Shown here: one piece after another, positions 6,952 to 13,019 of the stretch | How the letters are laid out: the number at the start of each line of letters is the position of its first letter | Position numbering within the stretch: the first letter of the stretch is position 1 | Origin: Candidatus Omnitrophota bacterium | Lineage (GTDB): Bacteria; Omnitrophota; Gorgyraeia; Aquiviventales; Aquiviventaceae | DNA: 13,607 nucleotides | Assembly (NCBI GenBank): GCA_016206675.1 | Contig: JACQRD010000035.1 | Coordinates: forward strand, 1 to 13,607 | Reading direction: 5' to 3' | Notes under the pieces: generated by a model | Database searches by the model: none | What the model was told of the DNA's origin: nothing | The model's input: the letters and a program-made list of their open reading frames with translations, nothing else | Position numbers and translations under genes: made by a program

Positions 6952-9105
6952 ATGCGAGGACGACATCACAGCATGGGGGGCAGGTTCCTCTGTGGCGTCA
7001 TGCTCGCCGGGTGCTGGGTTGCAGGATCTCCGGCCGAGGCCGCGCACCTCCGGACCCTTTCATTCACCGACCAGGCCGCCACGACCTCTGCCTCAGGCAC
7101 GTGCGATGAAGTCGCCCTCGATTCGTTCGGCGGCACGATTGCCTTTATCTCCACCGCGAATCTCACCGGCTCCAACCCTGACGGCAATCCGGAAGTCTAT
7201 GCGGCCCCGGTCTTTTTCCAGCTGGCCTCAACACCGGTGCAGGTGACCAACACCGCCGGCACGGTGCAGGCGCATCCCAAGCTCAACGGCGACGGCTCCC
7301 TGCTCATCTTCCAGTCCACCGCCAACCTGGATCCCTCCGTGGGGAATGCGGATGGCGGTGTAGAAACCTTCAGCATTGATTGGTCAGGGTCCGGCGCAGT
7401 CTTCCAGCAACTCACCGTGAATCAGGCCGCTTCAGAGACCTTGCCAGCCACCCTCAATCCGGCCAGCCGGGTGAGTTCTGCCGACTCCAATGGGGATGGC
7501 ACGATCGTCGTGTTCTCCTCCAGCTCCAACCAGATTTCCGGGACCTCCAACCCGGAGGGCAATCCGGAGATTTTTGTGTATGACCGGCTCGAAGGTCTCT
7601 ACTACCAACTGACCGACACCGGCACCGGGATCAACAATCTGCACCCGGTCATCGATGATGAGGGGGTCACCGCAGCCTATATCACGAACCAGGACGGCAA
7701 TTACGAGGTCCGCGTGGTGAACATCATCCAGAACCCTGTGGAAGAGGATCCGTGCGTCGTCGATCCCACCTCCTGCGGAAACAATCCCCCCACCATTACG
7801 GTTGACCCGCCGGGGAACCACACCGTTGACGAGAACCAGACCCTCACCCTGAGGCTTACGGTCAGCGACCCGGACGGCAATGCGGTGGCCCTGCGAGCCC
7901 AGCTGGCAGATGGCACCTCGCTGGTGCCGCTCGGGGTCAGGCTCGCGTATGATTCCAGCTCATGCGATCCGGAGTTCGATGACTGCACCTGCAATCCGCT
8001 GACCACGGACTGCTTTCTGCCCACGGATCTTCTCCTGAACTTCACGTGGAGGCCCACCTCCACGCAAGGAGGCCGCGACTATCAGATCCTGCTGACGGCG
8101 TTCGATGAGGTGGATCCGGCGCAGCAGGTCACCCAGCTAGTGAACGTCACGGTGGTGGATGCCAACCAGCCGCCCGTCATCGCCCCCACTCCCTTGGGAA
8201 CGAAGACCATCAAAGTCGGTCGGGCGCTGACGCCAGTGCGTATCAGCGCCTCCGATGTCGATTGCAACTCCCTGACGATGAGCGGCACCTTGCCTCCGGG
8301 TGCGCAGCTGAGCACACCGGTCTTTACCCCCTGTCCCGCGGGGTCGACGGCGAGCCGCAGCACGATCGTGGCCGACCTGACGTGGACGCCGCAGCCAGGG
8401 CAGGAAGGCACCCATCCCGTCTCCGTCAGCGTCAGCGATGGGACGGCGACGGTCAGTACCTCCGGGACGATCACCGTGGTGCCGAACCGGCCGCCGTCCA
8501 TCCTGATCACCAGCGCCGTCGCCTACGAACGAGAGTGTTTCACCCTCGTCCTGCGGGGCTATGATCCCGATGTGGAGCCCATCTGGTTCGATGTCGTGGC
8601 CAGCACCCTCCCGCCGACAGCCGAGTTTCTGAAGGGCACCGGAGCGCTGCACTGGCATCCGAGTGTGGATCTCTCGAGTCCCACATCACAGTTCAGGCAA
8701 ACCGTGACGTTTACGGTCAGCGATGGGACCGATACGGTCACGAGAGACGTCGTCATCAGCGTCGTCGACAGTCCGGATGACCAGGCAGTCTTCCTATCGC
8801 CCTCTGCGCTCTTGACGGTCTCACCGGGGGCGACCGTGCCAGTGCTGCTGACGGTGCGCAACACCGGCTACACCACATGGGATGGTCGATACACGGTCGT
8901 CACAGATTACGCAACACCCGGCCTGGCCGCGCCCGGGCCGGCGCCGTTGCCGGTCGGCACGCTGGCGGCCGGAGCGGTGACCACCGTTCCGGTGTCCATC
9001 CAGGCGCCCGGCAGCAGCGGCTATTATCTCGTGCGCTTCCGGATGGCGAGAGATGGGCAACGGTTTGGTATGACTTCAGGCAGCATCACGCTCAGAGTCC
9101 AGTAG
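6952..9105 (+). CDS. Exported protein: propeller-like N-terminus, Ig-like domains
   Basis: This 717-residue protein starts with a signal peptide. A lipobox-like LAGC (18-21) suggests a lipoprotein, but an AEA/A site around residue 30 would equally suit signal peptidase I. Residues about 45-265 contain four spaced strands of the type DG-(hydrophobic)-F-x-S-(T/S) with NP(D/E)GNPE motifs, as in TolB/PD40-like beta-propellers. Three Ig/cadherin-like domains follow, starting near 277, 406 and 512, each opened by a PP pair (NNPPTIT, NQPPVIA, NRPPSIL) and rich in VSDG/VSDPDG. A last Ig-like domain (about 620-717, VRNTGYTTWDG) resembles the NBR1/FW type. A loop at 338-354 has four Cys (338, 345, 347, 354) among Asp residues and could hold disulfides or metal. 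No catalytic motif is visible; a surface adhesion or matrix role is inferred. Transcription is controlled by the upstream riboswitch. Confidence 0.85.
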   Translation: MRGRHHSMGGRFLCGVMLAGCWVAGSPAEAAHLRTLSFTDQAATTSASGTCDEVALDSFGGTIAFISTANLTGSNPDGNPEVYAAPVFFQLASTPVQVTNTAGTVQAHPKLNGDGSLLIFQSTANLDPSVGNADGGVETFSIDWSGSGAVFQQLTVNQAASETLPATLNPASRVSSADSNGDGTIVVFSSSSNQISGTSNPEGNPEIFVYDRLEGLYYQLTDTGTGINNLHPVIDDEGVTAAYITNQDGNYEVRVVNIIQNPVEEDPCVVDPTSCGNNPPTITVDPPGNHTVDENQTLTLRLTVSDPDGNAVALRAQLADGTSLVPLGVRLAYDSSSCDPEFDDCTCNPLTTDCFLPTDLLLNFTWRPTSTQGGRDYQILLTAFDEVDPAQQVTQLVNVTVVDANQPPVIAPTPLGTKTIKVGRALTPVRISASDVDCNSLTMSGTLPPGAQLSTPVFTPCPAGSTASRSTIVADLTWTPQPGQEGTHPVSVSVSDGTATVSTSGTITVVPNRPPSILITSAVAYERECFTLVLRGYDPDVEPIWFDVVASTLPPTAEFLKGTGALHWHPSVDLSSPTSQFRQTVTFTVSDGTDTVTRDVVISVVDSPDDQAVFLSPSALLTVSPGATVPVLLTVRNTGYTTWDGRYTVVTDYATPGLAAPGPAPLPVGTLAAGAVTTVPVSIQAPGSSGYYLVRFRMARDGQRFGMTSGSITLRVQ

Positions 9106-9144
9106 GCGCCCTGGTCACGTGCACGTCAGGCCGTGTCCTACCGT

Positions 9145-9173
9145 TTGACTTTTGGCGTACCTGCCGGTTAAAT
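9145..9173 (+). promoter_or_regulatory. Sigma-70-type promoter placing the start at the ATG
   Basis: TTGACT (9145-9150) and TTAAAT (9168-9173) are separated by exactly 17 bases. Transcription would begin about 7 bases later, at or next to the A of the ATG at 9181. No Shine-Dalgarno occurs before that ATG, so a leaderless mRNA is likely. The remainder of the 9106-9180 gap shows no hairpin or other feature. Confidence 0.5.
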
Positions 9174-9180
9174 ACCCTTC

Positions 9181-10386
9181 ATGGTTTCCTCTCGCCGTTC
9201 CCTGTGGTGTTTCCTCCTGAGTCTTCTTGGGTTGGGGCTCTGCGCCTACTTAGCACTGGTGCATTTCGCCTTGCTGCGCGGCGAGCTACTAGGGGGGATG
9301 GCTTGCGGCGGGCCGGGCAGCGGTCCTTTCAACTGCCACGCGGTCACGGCCGGCCGGCATGGCTTCTTCGCCGGCGTGCCCTTATGGGTCTGGGGCACGA
9401 TCGGTTATCTGGCCGCCGCCCACCTGGCACTGCTGGCCAAGTCAGTTCCCGACGTCGCGCCGCAGGCGATGACCGCCCTGGCCGCGCTGGCCTTGGCGTT
9501 TGTGCTGGTCGATGCGGTGTTATTGATCGTGATGCTCACGCAGGTGAAGTACCTCTGCCTCTTCTGCCTGTTGACCTACGCCACTAACCTGGCGCTGTTG
9601 CTGACGGCTCGATGGGCGGTGGGGCAGCCGTGGAGGGCTCTCTTGCGGGGAGCGGGACCGGCGCTTCAGGCGCTGCTGCCCGGTCCGCGGCGGCCGTTAG
9701 CGTGGATATTGTGGGGAGGCACGGCGCTGGCCGCATTCGGCGTGGTCGCCGCCCACGCCGCCGCCACGTATGTCAGCCATGGCGCGCCCGGGCTGGTCAA
9801 GCGCCAGGTCTCGGAGTTCGTCTTGAAAGAACAGCGCGTCCACGTGGAGGCGGGTGCTAGCCCCTCCAAAGGACCTGCACAGGCGCCCGTCACGGTGGTT
9901 GAATTCAGCGACTTCTTTTGCCCGGCCTGCCAGAAGGCCTCGAAGTTCAACACGATCATGCTGGCCGGCCGCACGGATGCCCGGATCGTGTTCAAGCATT
10001 TTCCCCTGGATACCGCCTGCAACGAGGCCGTCAACCGGATGGTGCATCCCGGAGCTTGTGCCGTGGCCGCGGCAGCCGCCTGTGCCCACCAACAGGGCAA
10101 GTTCTGGCCGTTGCACGACCGCATTTTCCTCAAGGGGCACGACTACCAACCGGCCCAATTGCGCGCCGATGCCCACCAGGTGGGATTGCATCTTGAGCAG
10201 TTCGACCGCTGCGTCGCCTCGGGCGAGGGCATGGAGGCAGTGCGCCGCGACATCGCAGAAGGCCAGCGCCTCGGCGTGGTCAGCACGCCGACCTATTTCG
10301 TCAATGGATTGAAGATGCCAGGGCTCTTGGGGCCTGCCGTCTTCGAAGCCTTGGTGGATCTCTTAAAGAACGAGTCCTCCTCGTAA
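9181..10386 (+). CDS. VKOR-DsbA fusion, disulfide bond-forming membrane protein
   Basis: This 401-residue protein combines a vitamin K epoxide reductase-type membrane domain with a periplasmic thioredoxin-fold domain. The VKOR part (about 1-145) has four hydrophobic segments, the loop Cys pair C42 and C52, and the quinone-side C-x-x-C at C126-C129 (CLFC). A fifth hydrophobic segment at about 175-195 leads to a DsbA-like domain (230-396) with FFCPACQ (C247-C250) and the cis-Pro motif VSTPTYF (P370). The DsbA part oxidises cysteines of exported proteins and passes electrons through VKOR to membrane quinone, replacing a DsbA/DsbB pair. All redox Cys are present, so it should be active. Its own promoter overlaps the intergenic gap. 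It is 12 bases from the next open frame, so the two were probably one operon. Confidence 0.93.
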   Translation: MVSSRRSLWCFLLSLLGLGLCAYLALVHFALLRGELLGGMACGGPGSGPFNCHAVTAGRHGFFAGVPLWVWGTIGYLAAAHLALLAKSVPDVAPQAMTALAALALAFVLVDAVLLIVMLTQVKYLCLFCLLTYATNLALLLTARWAVGQPWRALLRGAGPALQALLPGPRRPLAWILWGGTALAAFGVVAAHAAATYVSHGAPGLVKRQVSEFVLKEQRVHVEAGASPSKGPAQAPVTVVEFSDFFCPACQKASKFNTIMLAGRTDARIVFKHFPLDTACNEAVNRMVHPGACAVAAAAACAHQQGKFWPLHDRIFLKGHDYQPAQLRADAHQVGLHLEQFDRCVASGEGMEAVRRDIAEGQRLGVVSTPTYFVNGLKMPGLLGPAVFEALVDLLKNESSS

Positions 10387-10398
10387 GAGGGAAGAGTG

Positions 10399-10635
10399 AT
10401 GGGAGCAACCACACTGACGGTGGGCCGGCCGGCGCCGGCGTTTGCTCTGCGGGTAGGTGATGGGCAAACGGTGCGGCTCTCCGAGCTGCGCGGCCGTCGG
10501 GTCATCCTGTATTTTTATCCGAAGGATGATACGCCTGGCTGCACCATGGATGGCCACATCGAGGAAGTGCTGCACGCCCTCTCCTCGCTTGCGGCCCCCT
10601 CCCATGGACGCTCAGCGTCTGCCACGGCTGCTTGA
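10399..10635 (+). pseudogene. Peroxiredoxin (Bcp-type) remnant with internal deletion
   Basis: The 78-residue frame begins like a Bcp/AhpC-TSA thiol peroxidase: VGRPAPAFALRVGDG, LSELRGRRVILYFYPKDDTPGCT, with the peroxidatic Cys at C48. Directly after TPGCT it continues with DGHIEEVLHAL, which matches the extreme C-terminus of Bcp proteins (usually ...VDGHxEEVLxAL). About 90 central residues of the usual ~150 are missing, including the middle of the thioredoxin fold. The joint is in frame, so no stop marks it. The frame then runs on into the next gene. A start preceded by AGAGGGAAG remains. It is probably a decayed gene; an assembly collapse or a small functional derivative cannot be excluded. 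Confidence 0.75.
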
Positions 10636-11239
10636 CCAGATCGACCGGCTCAATCAGGACGATCCCACCACCGAGTCCATCGATGGCAAACCCTTCCCGC
10701 GCGAGCTCGCCTATGCCCGGCGCGTCACCACCTGGGTGCTGCGGCTCGCCCCTGAGGCCTCCGAGTGGTTGCGGATCGCGGCGAGAGGCCAGCACGTCCG
10801 CCGCTGGACGATTCCGCGCGAGCGATATCCCCGCACGCGCGCCGGCTACCTGCGCTGGCGCGAAACCCTCAAGACCTTCCATGCCAAGACGGTCGCGGAG
10901 CTGATGCGTCAGGCCGGCTATGCGCCGGAGGATCTTCAACGGGTCGAATCACTCATCCTCAAGAAACGTCCGGCGGATGATCCGGAGATGCGCGTGCTGG
11001 AAGACGCCCTCTGCCTGGTGTTCCTCGAAACCCAGCTCGCCGACACCCGGGCCAAGGTGCCAGATGGGACGATGCGGGAGGTCGTCCGCAAGACGTGGCG
11101 CAAAATGAGCGAGCGCGGCCGCCGCGAGGCACTGGTACTGCCGATGGATGACGCGCAGCGCGCCTGGCTCTCGCGCGTGCTCGAAAGCGAGGGTAGAGAC
11201 CCAAGACCCAAGGCCCGAGACTCAAGTCGTCCGTCTTGA
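10604..11239 (+). CDS. DUF4202 family protein
   Basis: This 211-residue protein matches the DUF4202 pattern as I remember it: an N-terminal helix, then DGKPFPRELAYARRV, an ARGQHVRRWTIPR block, GYLRWR, and near the end CLVFLE and RKTWRKMSERG. The conserved His/Arg (QHVRRW) and acidic residues suggest a metal-dependent helical fold like HD proteins, but no function is established to my knowledge. ATG 10604 gives the start of the conserved region and overlaps the end of the peroxiredoxin remnant by 32 bases; there is no clear Shine-Dalgarno. The last 14 or so residues (rich in Arg, Asp, Pro and Ser) and the stop come from the heptad palindrome and are not part of the family. The 3' end overlaps convergent endonuclease III by 18 bases. 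Confidence 0.85.
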   Translation: MDAQRLPRLLDQIDRLNQDDPTTESIDGKPFPRELAYARRVTTWVLRLAPEASEWLRIAARGQHVRRWTIPRERYPRTRAGYLRWRETLKTFHAKTVAELMRQAGYAPEDLQRVESLILKKRPADDPEMRVLEDALCLVFLETQLADTRAKVPDGTMREVVRKTWRKMSERGRREALVLPMDDAQRAWLSRVLESEGRDPRPKARDSSRPS

Positions 11240-11270
11240 AGTTTGGTCTTGAGTCTTGAGTCTTGAGTCT
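11197..11270. repeat. Heptad palindromic repeat, TTGAGTC family
   Basis: The left arm has AGACCCA (11197-11203), AGACCCA (11204-11210), AGGCCCG (11211-11217) and AGACTCA (11218-11224). The right arm has TTTGGTC (11242-11248), then TTGAGTC three times (11249-11269). The arms are inverted copies in the same 7-base register, with about one mismatch per unit (CCC against CTC). The block lies between two convergent genes and is translated at both ends: + strand as the DUF4202 tail, - strand as the endonuclease III tail. No T-run is seen on either strand. Confidence 0.85.
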
Positions 11271-11914
11271 GAGGTAAACGAGGGGCAGAGGCGCTTGCCG
11301 ATTGGACAGTCTGAGCACTTCGGCGCCTTCGCCGTGCAGACCGCCCGCCCATGCTGGATCATCTGGTGCCCGAAGCGGGTCCATCGGGCGCGCGGCAGCA
11401 GCCCCATCAAGTCCTGCTCGATCTTGTCCCGATCCGTCTGGGCGGTGAACCCCATCCGCTGGCTCAGCCGCATGACGTGCGTATCGACGACGACGCCGGC
11501 AGTCATGCCGAACGCATTGCCCAGCACCACGTTGGCGGTCTTGCGGGCCACGCCGGAGAGCTGCAGCAGCTCCTCCATCCGGTTGGGCACCCGCCCGCCG
11601 AAGTGATCGACGATGGTGCGGCAGGCCGAGCGGATGCTCTTGGCCTTGTTCCGATAGAAATTGACCCGGGAGACATCGCGCTCCAGCGCCGCCGGATCAG
11701 CCTCGGCGTAATCACGGGCGGTGCGGTACTTCTTGAACAGCTCGACCGTCACCTTGTTGACCAGCGCGTCCGTGCACTGCGCCGAGAGGATGGTGGCGAT
11801 GAGCAGTTCCAGCGGCGAGGAGAAGCGCAGGGAACAGCACGCGTCAGGATAGGCGCGCTGCAGCGCTGCGAGAATCGGGCCGATGCGTTTCGCGGGCGGC
11901 GAAAGTCTGGGCAT
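11222..11914 (-). CDS. nth: Endonuclease III (DNA glycosylase/AP lyase)
   Basis: This 230-residue base-excision repair enzyme removes oxidised pyrimidines and cuts at the abasic site. The helix-hairpin-helix LLQLSGVARKTANVVL contains the catalytic Lys, K125, and VVDTHVMRLS contains the catalytic Asp, D144. The early motif LLIATILSAQCTD is also typical. The [4Fe-4S] loop cysteines are C193, C200, C203 and C210. Their spacing is C-x6-C-x2-C-x6-C, one residue longer at the end than the usual x5. Residues from about 215 (SDSRLKTQDQTSRRTT) are read from the heptad palindrome and are not expected in the family. It is the only gene here on the - strand. It starts 34 bases from the divergent PilZ gene, with no visible Shine-Dalgarno. 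Confidence 0.95.
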   Translation of the reverse strand: MPRLSPPAKRIGPILAALQRAYPDACCSLRFSSPLELLIATILSAQCTDALVNKVTVELFKKYRTARDYAEADPAALERDVSRVNFYRNKAKSIRSACRTIVDHFGGRVPNRMEELLQLSGVARKTANVVLGNAFGMTAGVVVDTHVMRLSQRMGFTAQTDRDKIEQDLMGLLPRARWTRFGHQMIQHGRAVCTAKAPKCSDCPIGKRLCPSFTSDSRLKTQDQTSRRTT

Positions 11915-11930
11915 CGCAGGGAATCTACGC

Positions 11931-11936
11931 TACAAT
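11931..11936 (+). promoter_or_regulatory. Possible -10 element for the PilZ gene
   Basis: TACAAT in the 34-base divergent gap would start transcription near 11943, only about 6 bases before the PilZ ATG. No convincing -35 is present at the right distance, so this is tentative. Confidence 0.3.
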
Positions 11937-11948
11937 ACCCTCACGGCC

Positions 11949-12551
11949 ATGTCTACCAAAACTCTGACGCAGGAACGCCGGCACTTTGCCAGGGCGTCCT
12001 GGCCGGGGTTGCTCGGCGTGAGTCTGCTGCAGCCCACCGGTGTCGGGCCGATCAACCACGTCAACGTCAGCGAAGGAGGCCTCTGCCTTCGGCTGCCCGC
12101 GATGCTGGAAGTTCGTTCGTTGGTGCGCCTGCAGTTGGCGCCAGGCGGCCTCGCACGGCGCTGGCGGCCGATCGAATGCACAGGACGCGTAGCCTGGGTG
12201 ACCCAGCGGTTGGATCTGCGCGCCATGCCACCGTACCTCTTCGACGTGGGGATCGAGTTCGTGGAGGCGCCCCACCGCGTCCATCAGTGGATGACGCAAC
12301 TTGAAGGCAAGCAGCGAATTGCCGAAAGACCTGTATCTACCAAGAACAAGCAAGCGGCGGCGGCGGTCATCAAAGGGCGCCGGTTCGAGCCGACCTTGAT
12401 CTGCGACGGCTCAGCCCCGGCACGATGGCATCTCATCGTGGCGATCGAAAGCGTCCCCTGCTTCAGCCACCACTACCCGACCAATCGCGAAGCGCTGGCC
12501 GCGTGGGAGCAGTTTAAGCGCCAGCAGAGTCGAGGCAGTAGAAGCCCATGA
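11949..12551 (+). CDS. PilZ-domain protein, probable c-di-GMP receptor
   Basis: This 200-residue protein has an N-terminal PilZ domain. The R-x-x-x-R motif is R11-R15 (in ERRHFAR) and the N-x-S-x-x-G motif is N39-S41-G44 (NVSEGG), the two elements that hold c-di-GMP in known PilZ proteins. Strands such as CTGRVAWV and FDVGIEFVE complete the barrel to about residue 115. A Lys/Ala-rich linker near 125-140 leads to a C-terminal piece of about 60 residues that I do not recognise. The binding motifs are intact. The frame is open upstream, but a longer start would overlap the divergent nth gene, and the conserved motif begins just after ATG 11949. It is coupled to the next gene by an ATGA overlap. 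Confidence 0.87.
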   Translation: MSTKTLTQERRHFARASWPGLLGVSLLQPTGVGPINHVNVSEGGLCLRLPAMLEVRSLVRLQLAPGGLARRWRPIECTGRVAWVTQRLDLRAMPPYLFDVGIEFVEAPHRVHQWMTQLEGKQRIAERPVSTKNKQAAAAVIKGRRFEPTLICDGSAPARWHLIVAIESVPCFSHHYPTNREALAAWEQFKRQQSRGSRSP

Positions 12552-12937
12552 TACGAATCGAGAAGCAGATCGCGCTCTACATGGACAACCGGCCCGGCAT
12601 GCTGGCCCACACCTGCGAAGCGCTAGCGCAGGCCAAGATCAACATCCGGGCGCTCTCCATCCTCGACACCGTCGATCATGCGATCGTCCGCATGGTGGTC
12701 GACCGGACGAAAGACGCCGAGCAGGTGCTCGCCAAGATGCACGCGATGATCCAGTGCCGCGACGTGGTGGTGATGGACGTGCCGAACCAAGTCGGGGCGC
12801 TGGCGGCCATCGCGCAGAAGCTGGCGGAGGCCGGCATCAACCTCGAATACGCCTACTGCACGTCCACCTCCCACAGCGACGGCTCCATCGTCCTGCGCAC
12901 GAACGACCTCGAAGCGACCATCAACGCCCTCAGCTAG
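12548..12937 (+). CDS. Tandem ACT-domain protein
   Basis: This 129-residue protein consists of two ACT domains and nothing else. The first (about 1-66) has the ligand-loop motif DNRPGMLAHTCEAL and the strand INIRALSI. The second (about 70-129) has NQVGALAAIAQKL and INLEYAYC. Stand-alone ACT pairs bind amino acids and act as regulators or partners of metabolic enzymes; the ligand here is unknown. The ATGA overlap with the PilZ gene suggests one mRNA and linked expression. GAGG at 12532-12535 is rather far from the start, so coupling probably matters more. Confidence 0.88.
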   Translation: MIRIEKQIALYMDNRPGMLAHTCEALAQAKINIRALSILDTVDHAIVRMVVDRTKDAEQVLAKMHAMIQCRDVVVMDVPNQVGALAAIAQKLAEAGINLEYAYCTSTSHSDGSIVLRTNDLEATINALS

Positions 12938-12954
12938 GCATCAAAGTGACGGTC

Positions 12955-13009
12955 GTGTACCGTGAACGGTGTACCGTGTACTGTCCACGGTACACGGTCA
13001 ACGGTACGC
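12955..13009. repeat. Heptad palindromic repeat, GTGWACS family (copy 2)
   Basis: The left-arm units are GTGTACC, GTGAACG, GTGTACC and GTGTACT (12955-12982). The right arm reads GTCCAC, GGTACAC, GGTCAAC and GGTACGC (12983-13009). This is the same family as 4620-4683, about 8 kb away, but the individual units are shuffled and carry different substitutions, and the central spacer is gone. It ends 10 bases before the next ATG and begins 17 bases after the ACT gene's stop. Confidence 0.88.
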
Positions 13010-13019
13010 GAAACGTTCG

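Noticed and set aside
11351..12304. 317-codon open frame on the + strand
   Set aside because: It is antisense to nth and then out of frame with the PilZ gene; no domain or coding character of its own.
140..13009. CRISPR array
   Set aside because: Units are 5-7 bases, inverted about a centre and without unique spacers; no cas gene is present.
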